In this document: positions 11,531 to 18,280 of the stretch, one piece after another
How positions within the stretch are numbered: position 1 is the stretch's first letter
Layout: every line of letters starts with the position of its first letter
NCBI GenBank assembly: GCA_016861185.1
Contig: BOKW01000001.1
Location: 124,001 to 188,000 of the forward strand
Source of the DNA: Betaproteobacteria bacterium
Lineage (GTDB): Bacteria > Pseudomonadota > Gammaproteobacteria > Burkholderiales > Burkholderiaceae_F
Direction of reading: 5' to 3'
DNA length: 64,000 nt
Made by a program: the position numbers and the translations under genes
Notes under the pieces: generated by a model
Seen by the model: only the letters and a program-made list of their open reading frames with translations
Databases searched by the model: none
What the model was told of the DNA's origin: nothing

Positions 11531-12142
11531 ATGCGTTACCCGGCGTTTTTCGACGAGGTGCCGCGCATCGCGCTGCACGATCCGCTCGCCGAATTCCTCG
11601 GCGCCCTCGAAGGCGGGCTCGTCGAGTTCTCGTATCTGGACGCGGTGCGGCTGGCGGGCCATTCGTGCCCGACGGTCGCCTCGGCCTACGGCATCACGCG
11701 GCGTGCGCTCGCCGCTCTGTACGGCGACGCGCTGCCCGAGCGCGGCGCGCTGCGCGTGAGCTTCCGCGAGCCGATCGGCGAAGGCGTCACGGGCGTGATC
11801 GCCAACGTGGTCTCGATGCTGACCGGCGCCGCGCACGACGGCGGCTTCAAGGGCATCGCCGGCCGCTTCTTCCGGCGCGATCTGCTGGCTTTCGGCGCCG
11901 AGCAGCCGCTCGCGCTGCGCTTCGCGCGCATCGACACCGGAGCGTCCGTCGACGCCGAAGCGGACATCAAGCGCGTACCCTCGGACCCGCGGTTGCCGGC
12001 CCTGCTCGCGCGCGCCGCCGCCGGCGAGGCGGGCGCCGACGAGCTGCGCCGTTTCGGCGAGCTGTGGCAGGACCGCGTGCGGCGCCTGCTGCTCGAGCAC
12101 GGCGACGACCCCGCGGTTTTTCGGATCGAGTCGCGCGCATAA
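11531..12142 (+). CDS. FmdE-like domain protein
   Basis: A 203-residue protein with a GHSCP motif at residues 43-47, the histidine and cysteine that mark FmdE domains (proteins first seen in a molybdenum formylmethanofuran dehydrogenase operon, probably metal binding). The following segment GVTGVIANVVSMLTGAAHDGGFKGIAGRFFRR also fits the family pattern. It lies 11 bases after the second DUF2249 gene and is likely the last gene of the NsrR-like-controlled unit. The assignment rests on motif resemblance; the function of stand-alone FmdE-like proteins in proteobacteria is not established. Confidence 0.55.
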   Translation: MRYPAFFDEVPRIALHDPLAEFLGALEGGLVEFSYLDAVRLAGHSCPTVASAYGITRRALAALYGDALPERGALRVSFREPIGEGVTGVIANVVSMLTGAAHDGGFKGIAGRFFRRDLLAFGAEQPLALRFARIDTGASVDAEADIKRVPSDPRLPALLARAAAGEAGADELRRFGELWQDRVRRLLLEHGDDPAVFRIESRA

Positions 12143-12151
12143 TCGGCGGGC

Positions 12152-12811
12152 ATGACCCGCCAAACGCTGCCGCTCGACGACTCGCTGTACGAGTACCTGC
12201 TCGCCAACTCGCTGCGCGAGCACCCCGAACTCGCCGCGCTGCGCGAGGCCACCCGCACGCACCCGCGCGCGAGCATGCAGATCGCCCCCGAACAGGGACA
12301 GCTGATGGCGCTGCTCGTCAAGCTCCTCGGCGCGCGGCGGACGATCGAAATCGGCGTCTTCACCGGCTACAGCGCGCTCGCGGTCGCGCTCGCGCTGCCC
12401 GACGACGGCCGCATCCTCGCCTGCGACATCAGCGACGAATACACGCGTGTGGCGCGCGAGTACTGGCAACGCGCGGGGGTGGCGCACAAGATCGAACTGG
12501 TGCTCGCGCCCGCCGCGCAGACGCTCGCCGCGCGGATCGCCGCCGGCGAGGCAGGGACCTACGACTTCGCCTTCATCGACGCCGACAAGACCGGCTACGA
12601 CGGCTATTACGAGCAGTGCCTGCAACTGCTGCGCGCCGGCGGGCTGATCGCGATCGACAACGTGCTGCGGGGCGGCGCGGTCGCGCGGCCGGCCGACTCC
12701 GACGACACGCGCGCGTTGCAGGCGCTCAACGCCAAGCTGCACCGCGACGAACGCATCGATCTGGCGCTCGTGCCGATCGCCGACGGCCTGACGCTCGCGC
12801 GCAAGCGCTGA
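12152..12811 (+). CDS. Class I SAM-dependent O-methyltransferase (caffeoyl-CoA OMT family)
   Basis: A 219-residue methyltransferase of the Methyltransf_3 family. The SAM-binding motif is EIGVFTGYSALAVA (about residues 66-79), and the metal/substrate region FIDADKTGYDGYYEQ and IDNVLRGGAV are typical of the cation-dependent catechol/caffeoyl-CoA group. The substrate cannot be deduced. A CATAAT box lies only nine bases before the ATG, so the transcript may have a very short leader. It is not obviously coupled to the cluster upstream. Confidence 0.9.
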   Translation: MTRQTLPLDDSLYEYLLANSLREHPELAALREATRTHPRASMQIAPEQGQLMALLVKLLGARRTIEIGVFTGYSALAVALALPDDGRILACDISDEYTRVAREYWQRAGVAHKIELVLAPAAQTLAARIAAGEAGTYDFAFIDADKTGYDGYYEQCLQLLRAGGLIAIDNVLRGGAVARPADSDDTRALQALNAKLHRDERIDLALVPIADGLTLARKR

Positions 12812-12889
12812 GCGGTCGAGCCCGGCACCCCGTTTCCCGGGAGCGGGAGAGGGCGCCACTTCGCAACGCGCCGGCATAATCGCCGGCGA

Positions 12890-14245
12890 ATGCCCATGCC
12901 GCGGCTGCTGCGCCATACGATCCTTTCGATCCGCGACCTCGTGGTCAGCGCGGGGCCGTTCGTCGTGCTCGCACTCGTGCTGCTGTGGGGCGCGTACCTG
13001 CTGCTCGACCCGGCACCGCCCAAACGCGTCGTGCTCGCCACCGGACCCGAGCAGGGTGCGTACGCGGAGTTCGGCAAACGCTACGCGGAGCGGCTCAAAG
13101 GCCTCGGCATAGAGGTCGTGCTGAAGGGCACGCAGGGTTCGGCGGAGAACCTCGCGCTGCTGCGCGACCCGGCGCAGAACGTCGATCTCGCCTTCGTGCA
13201 GGGCGGCTCGGGCGCCGCGGTGCTCGCGGTCGACGAGGACAAGGGCGGCGAGCCGCTCGTTTCGCTCGGCAGCCTGTTCTACGAACCGGTATGGCTGTTC
13301 TATCGCGAAGACGCGGCGAAGCGGCTGAACAGGAACGCAGCGCTGTCGCACCTGTCGCAAGTCGCCGGCTGGCGCGTCAACATCGGCGCGCCGGGCAGCG
13401 GCGCGCCGCCGCTGTGGGCCAAGCTGCTGCACGCCAACCGCATCGACGCGGCGTCGATCCGCCAGGGCCAGCTTGCGCCCACGCCCGCGGTCGTCGCGTT
13501 TCTCGCGGGCGAGCTGGACGCGCTGCTGTTCGTCTCGGCGCCCGAGTCGCCGCTCGTACAGATGCTGCTGCAGACGCCCGGCGTGAAGCTGTTCGACTTC
13601 GCGCAGGCGGAGGCGTATTCGCGCCGGCTGCCCTTCCTCAGCGCGCTCGCGCTGCCGCGCGGCGTCGTCGATCTGGCGAAGGACATCCCGCCGGCGGACG
13701 TGCAGTTGATCGCGCCGACCTCGTCGCTGGTCGCGCGCGCCGGCACGCACCCGGCGCTGATCCAGCTCTTCGTGCAGACCGCGCAGGCGGTGCACGGCGA
13801 CACCGGCTGGTTCGCGCGCGCCGGCACCTTTCCCTCGGCGCAGAACGTCGAGTTGCCGCTCGCGAACGAGGCGGCGCGCTATTACCGCAGCGGGCCGCCG
13901 CTGCTGCAGCGTTACCTGCCGTTCTGGCTCGCCAACCTGATCGACCGCATGTGGGTCGCGCTGGTGTCGATCGTCGCGGTGCTGATTCCGCTGTCGCGGA
14001 TCGTTCCGCCGCTGTACGAGTTCCGCATCCGCTCGCGCATCTTCCGCTGGTACGGCCAGCTGCGCGAGATCGAGGACGAGCTGGGCCGCCGCACGACGCC
14101 GCCCGACGAGCTTGCGAAGGAGCTCGACGCGCTCGACGCGAAAGTCGAGCGCATCAACGTCCCGCTGTCGCATGCCGACGAGCTGTACGCGCTGCGCTCG
14201 CATATCGGCATGGTGCGCGCGCGGCTGCGACAGGCGGCTGCGTGA
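12890..14245 (+). CDS. TAXI-family TRAP-type solute-binding protein, membrane anchored, orphan
   Basis: A 451-residue TAXI-family receptor. An uncleaved N-terminal helix (about residues 20-42) is followed by the LATGPEQGAYAEFGKRYAE ligand-binding start and the KGTQGSAENLALLRDP repeat segment of the family. Unlike classical TRAP receptors it has a second membrane helix near WVALVSIVAVLIPLS and a cytoplasmic tail of about 90 charged residues. No TRAP permease (DctQ/DctM type) is encoded nearby. The architecture suggests a membrane-tethered sensor or a receptor serving a permease elsewhere. Confidence 0.85.
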   Translation: MPMPRLLRHTILSIRDLVVSAGPFVVLALVLLWGAYLLLDPAPPKRVVLATGPEQGAYAEFGKRYAERLKGLGIEVVLKGTQGSAENLALLRDPAQNVDLAFVQGGSGAAVLAVDEDKGGEPLVSLGSLFYEPVWLFYREDAAKRLNRNAALSHLSQVAGWRVNIGAPGSGAPPLWAKLLHANRIDAASIRQGQLAPTPAVVAFLAGELDALLFVSAPESPLVQMLLQTPGVKLFDFAQAEAYSRRLPFLSALALPRGVVDLAKDIPPADVQLIAPTSSLVARAGTHPALIQLFVQTAQAVHGDTGWFARAGTFPSAQNVELPLANEAARYYRSGPPLLQRYLPFWLANLIDRMWVALVSIVAVLIPLSRIVPPLYEFRIRSRIFRWYGQLREIEDELGRRTTPPDELAKELDALDAKVERINVPLSHADELYALRSHIGMVRARLRQAAA

Positions 14246-14291
14246 TCGGCTTCCCCCGCCATCTGCAGCGGACTTGACGTACCGCAACGGG

Positions 14292-14340
14292 TTCGCCGGA
14301 CACCGGCGAATGATGGCCCGGCGCGCCGCTCACGGCGCGC
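14292..14340. other. Two adjacent GC-rich hairpins before the repeat protein
   Basis: TTCGCCGG/CCGGCGAA with a three-base loop (14292-14310), then GCGCGCCG/CGGCGCGC with a four-base loop (14321-14340). They lie between the TAXI gene and the repeat-protein ribosome site. No T run follows, so they are not a classical terminator. They may be a processed or Rho-linked 3' end for the TAXI gene or a leader structure for the repeat protein. Confidence 0.5.
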
Positions 14341-14356
14341 TCCAGGGAGGCCAACA

Positions 14357-14710
14357 ATGGCTCGAAACCGCCATGCGCTGACGGGCGTCGTCGCCGCGTT
14401 CGCGCTGCTCGCGGCGCCTTCGCTCGCGCTGTCGCAAGGGCAGGCGCCACAGATCAAACAGCCGCCGTCGAAGGAGGCGACGCCGATCGAGATCCCCGGC
14501 AAGGCCGCGCCGCAGATGAAGAAGCCGCCGTCGAAGGAAGCCACCCCGATCGAGATTCCGGGCAAGGCGCAACCGAAGGCCAAGCTGCCTCCGCCCAGGG
14601 AGGCCACGCCGATCGAAATCCCCGGCAAGACCAAACCGCAGGTGAAGAAGCCGCCTCCGAAAGAGGCCACGCCGATCGAGATCCCGGGCAAGCCCGGGCC
14701 GGCCAAGTAG
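14357..14710 (+). CDS. Secreted protein of four 21-residue EATPIEIPGK repeats
   Basis: A 117-residue protein of unknown function. Residues 1-26 form a signal peptide (VVAAFALLAAPSLALS, cleavage likely before QGQA). Residues 34-117 are exactly four tandem 21-residue units, each containing PP(S/P)(K/R)EATPIEIPGK, basic and proline rich, running to the C-terminus. Such a sequence should be extended and unstructured in the periplasm or outside the cell. AGGGAGG eight bases before the ATG is a good ribosome site. It precedes the lipase-CHAT operon by 134 bases on the same strand; a predicted promoter lies between, so linkage is suggestive only. Confidence 0.8.
   Translation: MARNRHALTGVVAAFALLAAPSLALSQGQAPQIKQPPSKEATPIEIPGKAAPQMKKPPSKEATPIEIPGKAQPKAKLPPPREATPIEIPGKTKPQVKKPPPKEATPIEIPGKPGPAK
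14456..14707 (+). repeat. Tandem repeat, 4 x 63 bases, coding
   Basis: Four exact-length 63-base units in frame, checked by the spacing of the GATCGA motif at 14485, 14548, 14611 and 14674. Third-position changes between units show that the protein repeat is conserved while codons drift, which indicates an old, maintained array and not a recent slippage product. Confidence 0.9.
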
Positions 14711-14775
14711 CCGCAAGGCGATCGTCGCACCGGCGCCCGCGCGAAGTCGCGCGTGAATATTCATGCGCGGCTTCG

Positions 14776-14804
14776 TTGCGCCGCGCCTGATCGCCGCCTA
14801 TACA
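14776..14804 (+). promoter_or_regulatory. Predicted sigma70 promoter of the lipase-CHAT operon
   Basis: TTGCGC (14776-14781), a 17-base spacer, and TATACA (14799-14804). Transcription would begin near 14811. That is downstream of the in-frame ATG at 14809, which supports ATG 14845 (with GGGGGGAG ahead of it) as the true lipase start. Confidence 0.5.
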
Positions 14805-14844
14805 GGGAGTGGCATCAGCGCTCAGCGGCGCTGAAGGGGGGAGC

Positions 14845-16221
14845 ATGAGCGCGTTCGGTGACGTGGTGATCCTGCTGCCGGGCATCACCGGCAGCGTGCT
14901 GGCCAATGCGGCGGGCAAGGAGGTGTGGAGCACCTCGGCCGGCGCGATCTGGCGGGCGATCAAGTCCTTCGGCGGTTCGATCGAAGACCTCGAACTGGCG
15001 ACCGACGGCGATCCGCGCGGCGTGCAGGCAACCCGCCTGATGCCGGATCTGACGATCGTTCCGGGGCTGATCAAGATCGACGGCTACACGCGGATCGAGG
15101 AGTATCTGATCGCGCAACTCGGCCTCGAGCGCGGCAAGAACTACTTCCCGTTTCCGTACGACTGGCGGCTCGACAACCGGATCAACGCGAAGCGGCTCGC
15201 CGACCAGGCGCTCGACCGGCTGAAGAAGTGGCGGGCGTCTTCGGGCAACGCGCAAGCGAAGCTCGTGCTGATCGGCCATTCGATGGGCGGGCTGGTGTCG
15301 CGCTACTTCCTCGAATGCCTGGGCGGTTGGCGCGACGCGCGCGCGCTGTTCACGCTCGGTACGCCGCACCAGGGATCGCTGAACGCGGTCGACTTTCTCG
15401 TGCACGGCATGAAGAAGGGCATCGGTCCGCTCGGACTCGACCTGTCCCCGCTGCTGCGCTCCTACCCGTCGGTCTATCAACTGCTGCCGATCTATCGCTG
15501 CATCGACACGGGCGACGGCGCGCCGTCGCTCGTGAAGGACGCGGCCGCGGCGGGCAGGTTGCCGAACGTGCACGCCGACCGGGCGCAGCAGGCGCGCGAC
15601 TTCCACCGGGAGATCGAGGACGCGCAGAAGCGCAACGCGCGCGAATCCGCGTACGCCGAAAACGGCTACCGGCTCGTGCCGCTGGTCGGCATCGAACAGC
15701 CGACGCTGCAGTCGGCGCGCGTATCCGGGACCGAGGTCGAATTGCTGCGCAGCCTGGAAGGCCACGACGATGCCGGCGACGGCACCGTGCCGCGCGTCTC
15801 CGCCACGCCGATCGAGCTCGAGGGCCAGGAACGCGAGATCTTCGCGGCCGAAATGCACGGCTCGCTGCAGAACGGCGACGGCACGCTGGCGAACCTGAAG
15901 GGGATGCTGCTCGCGCCGAAGACCGACTTGCGCAAGCTGCGCGCCGAGCTGCCGACCGCGCTGTCGCTCGATCTGGACGACGTCGTGCTGCCCGGGCAGC
16001 CGCTGACCGTGCGCGTGCGCGCCGGCGAAGGCAACCCGCGCGTCGAGGCCACGCTGACCCACGTACCGACCGGCAAGACGCTCGCCGAGCCGCTCGTGCG
16101 GGCGCGCGAACCCGGCTGGCAGCACGCCGAGTTCGATCTCGAACCCGGCACCTGGCGCGTGCGCGTGCAGGCGCCGGGCACCGCAGCGGTGACCGATCTG
16201 GCGATGGTCGTCGCGCCATGA
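14845..16221 (+). CDS. LCAT/PGAP1-like alpha/beta-hydrolase (predicted cytoplasmic lipase) with C-terminal Ig-like domain
   Basis: A 458-residue lipase-like protein related to lecithin:cholesterol acyltransferases. The N-terminus VVILLPGITGSVL is the family oxyanion region. The nucleophile motif GHSMGGLVSRYF places Ser at 146; FTLGTPHQGS follows; GDGTVP gives Asp312 and EMHGSL gives His338, so a full catalytic triad is visible. Residues about 370-458 look like a beta-sandwich. There is no signal peptide or membrane helix, so it should act in the cytoplasm, on the inner membrane or on a small ester. Its stop overlaps the first CHAT gene by four bases. Likely role: an effector phospholipase controlled by the CHAT proteases (inference). 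Confidence 0.82.
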   Translation: MSAFGDVVILLPGITGSVLANAAGKEVWSTSAGAIWRAIKSFGGSIEDLELATDGDPRGVQATRLMPDLTIVPGLIKIDGYTRIEEYLIAQLGLERGKNYFPFPYDWRLDNRINAKRLADQALDRLKKWRASSGNAQAKLVLIGHSMGGLVSRYFLECLGGWRDARALFTLGTPHQGSLNAVDFLVHGMKKGIGPLGLDLSPLLRSYPSVYQLLPIYRCIDTGDGAPSLVKDAAAAGRLPNVHADRAQQARDFHREIEDAQKRNARESAYAENGYRLVPLVGIEQPTLQSARVSGTEVELLRSLEGHDDAGDGTVPRVSATPIELEGQEREIFAAEMHGSLQNGDGTLANLKGMLLAPKTDLRKLRAELPTALSLDLDDVVLPGQPLTVRVRAGEGNPRVEATLTHVPTGKTLAEPLVRAREPGWQHAEFDLEPGTWRVRVQAPGTAAVTDLAMVVAP

Positions 16222-18266
16222 GCACGCCGACCGCCACGCTCACCTGGACGCGCGACTTCATCGTCGTCGACGGCGGGCTCCTCGCGGCGCAGGCGCTGCA
16301 GTCGATCGAGGAATCGACCGCGCGCTGGGTCGTGATCCGGCGTAGCGACACGCCCGCCCATCTGTACGCGTTCACCGTCGACGAGCTGCTGCAGCACCCC
16401 GCGCTCGTCGCGGCGCGCGAGCGCGGCGCTCCGCTCGATGTCCCGCTGCAACGGTTGCTCGACCTGCACGAGGAGGATTCGAGCACGCCGGCCGCGAATC
16501 CCGACGATCCGCCGCCGATCGACCGCTCGTGGCGCCCGGTCGCGGATGCGCCGAGCGTCGATCGTTATGTCGCAGTGGCGGCCGACGGCGGGCCGATCGC
16601 CGTCGGCGGCGCCGATGTCGAGCGCGAGCGGCGCCCGCGCAGCGCCCGCGCGCGTCCGCCGGCGCTGCCCGCCGCCGTCGGCGCGGCCGCGCCGCTGGAC
16701 GATGCACGCCCGCAGGCCGACGGCGACGACGAGCCGGCGGAGGACGAAGGCACCGCTCCCGTCCGCTATCCGTCGATCGAAACCGACGCGCCGCCCGCGC
16801 CGGGCGCGAAGCTCGCGTTCACGGTCGATCTGCTGCGCAAGGAAACGACGCATACGCAGGGCGGGGCGCTCGCGATCGCGGGGCTGGCGCCGGACTGGAA
16901 GACGCTGGAGCTGACCGTCGTGCTCGCCTGCCCGCGCATCCGCTTCGACGGCGAAGGGCGCGGCAAGGTCACGATCCGGCGCAACGCGGCGTCGACGCCG
17001 GCGCAGATCAAGGGGCGTGTGGCGGCCGGCGCGCGGCCGGGCGAAACGATCACCGTCGCGGCGACCTTCTTCGACGGCACGCGCTTTTGCGGCGCGGCCG
17101 CGCGCAGCTTCACAGTGGCGGCGAAAGACGCGCTGCCCGCGGCGCCCGCCGCCGCGGTGGCCGCGGCGCCGCAGCCCGAGCGCACGCGCGGAACGATCGT
17201 CGCCGAGCCGGGCGTACGCGGCCCCGATCTGACCGTGCGCATCTCGACCGACGAGGACGCGAAGAACAAGCTCACCTGGCAGGTCGAAACCGTCCGCTTC
17301 GACGGCCTTCCGCCCAAGCTGCGCGCGACCGCCAAACTCGATAGCGACACGCGAAGCGAAGCAACGGAGCTTTTCGCCGAGTTCGCGCAGCTCGAACGAG
17401 GACAGCATCGCAACCGCATCGAAGGCTTCGGCGACCGGCTGTGGCAGCGCGCGCCGCAGATGTTCCGCGACGTCTACTGGGCGTTGTGGGATCACTACCG
17501 GCGGCGGCTGACGATCCAGTTCATCAGCGACGAGCCGTATCTGCCGTGGGAGCTGATGCGGCCCGCGCGCGCCGACGACAGCGAAGTGCATCCGCCGCTC
17601 GCGCTGAAGCACGCGGTCGCGCGCTGGATCGAGCGCTGGGACGGCTACATGCGCAACCAGCTGCCGGGCGGCGCGGTGTTCACGATCGCGCCCAAGTACG
17701 CGACCGCCAGCCGGCGGCTGCCGCGCGCGCAGACCGAAGCGCAAATGCTGATCGAGCGCTTCGGCGCGCAGCGCGTCGAGGGCACGCGCGGCGACGTGAC
17801 CGCGCTGCTGCAGTCGGCGCCGGCCGCGCCGGTGGCGGTGCTGCATTTCGCCGGGCACGGCGTATTCGCGCCCGGCGCAAGCACCGAGTCGATCATCAAG
17901 CTCGAGGACGGCGCGCTCGCCGCGAGCGAAGTCGGCCGTCCCGAGGTGCGGCTCGGCAAGGCCTGCCGCACGCTGGTGTTCTTCAACGCGTGCGAGGTCG
18001 GCGCCACCGGCAGCATCTTCGGCGAAGTCGGCGGCTGGGGCGATGCGTTTCTCGGCCGCCAGTTCGGCGGCTTCATCGCGCCGCTGTGGTCGGTCGACGA
18101 CGAGGACGCGAGCGTGGTCGCGACCGAGCTGCTCGAAGGCATCGTCGAGCGGCGCGAGCCGATCGGCGAAGTGTTGCGCGCGGTGCGCGAAAAGCACGGA
18201 GACGTGTCGCCGACCTTCTACTCGTACCTGTACTACGGCGACGTGACGGCGCATCTCGCGGCGTAA
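16218..18266 (+). CDS. CHAT-domain (caspase-like) protease, first
   Basis: A 682-residue protein with a C-terminal CHAT peptidase domain (about residues 440-682). The catalytic dyad is intact: His547 in HFAGHG and Cys592 in FFNACEVGA. Residues 1-100 form a small unrecognised N-terminal domain, 100-200 a low-complexity acidic/Pro/Ala linker, and about 200-300 a beta-rich segment (LAFTVDLLRKETTH, LELTVVLACPRI). A further conserved region (RLTIQFISDEPYLPWELMRP) leads into CHAT. ATG overlaps the lipase stop (ATGA). CHAT proteases are known in prokaryotes as regulated cysteine proteases, for example partners of gasdermins and of type III-E CRISPR; here the neighbour is a lipase. No signal peptide. 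Confidence 0.85.
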   Translation: MSTPTATLTWTRDFIVVDGGLLAAQALQSIEESTARWVVIRRSDTPAHLYAFTVDELLQHPALVAARERGAPLDVPLQRLLDLHEEDSSTPAANPDDPPPIDRSWRPVADAPSVDRYVAVAADGGPIAVGGADVERERRPRSARARPPALPAAVGAAAPLDDARPQADGDDEPAEDEGTAPVRYPSIETDAPPAPGAKLAFTVDLLRKETTHTQGGALAIAGLAPDWKTLELTVVLACPRIRFDGEGRGKVTIRRNAASTPAQIKGRVAAGARPGETITVAATFFDGTRFCGAAARSFTVAAKDALPAAPAAAVAAAPQPERTRGTIVAEPGVRGPDLTVRISTDEDAKNKLTWQVETVRFDGLPPKLRATAKLDSDTRSEATELFAEFAQLERGQHRNRIEGFGDRLWQRAPQMFRDVYWALWDHYRRRLTIQFISDEPYLPWELMRPARADDSEVHPPLALKHAVARWIERWDGYMRNQLPGGAVFTIAPKYATASRRLPRAQTEAQMLIERFGAQRVEGTRGDVTALLQSAPAAPVAVLHFAGHGVFAPGASTESIIKLEDGALAASEVGRPEVRLGKACRTLVFFNACEVGATGSIFGEVGGWGDAFLGRQFGGFIAPLWSVDDEDASVVATELLEGIVERREPIGEVLRAVREKHGDVSPTFYSYLYYGDVTAHLAA

Positions 18267-18280
18267 ACGACGCGCACTGA

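Noticed and set aside
12828..12856. A further family A repeat before the TAXI gene (CCCGTTTCCCGGGAGCGGGAG)
   Set aside because: It shows only a partial and short resemblance to the family core and lacks the outer ends, so it was not listed as a copy.
11468..14287. A 939-codon minus-strand open frame opposite the FmdE-like, methyltransferase and TAXI genes
   Set aside because: Arg/Gln-rich shadow translation; the plus-strand genes have clear motifs.
14456..14707. Regular 63-base repeats as a CRISPR array
   Set aside because: The units are contiguous without unique spacers and lie in frame in a protein gene with a signal peptide.
14809..14844. Upstream ATG 14809 as the lipase start
   Set aside because: It precedes the predicted transcription start (about 14811) and lacks a ribosome site, while ATG 14845 has GGGGGGAG just ahead.
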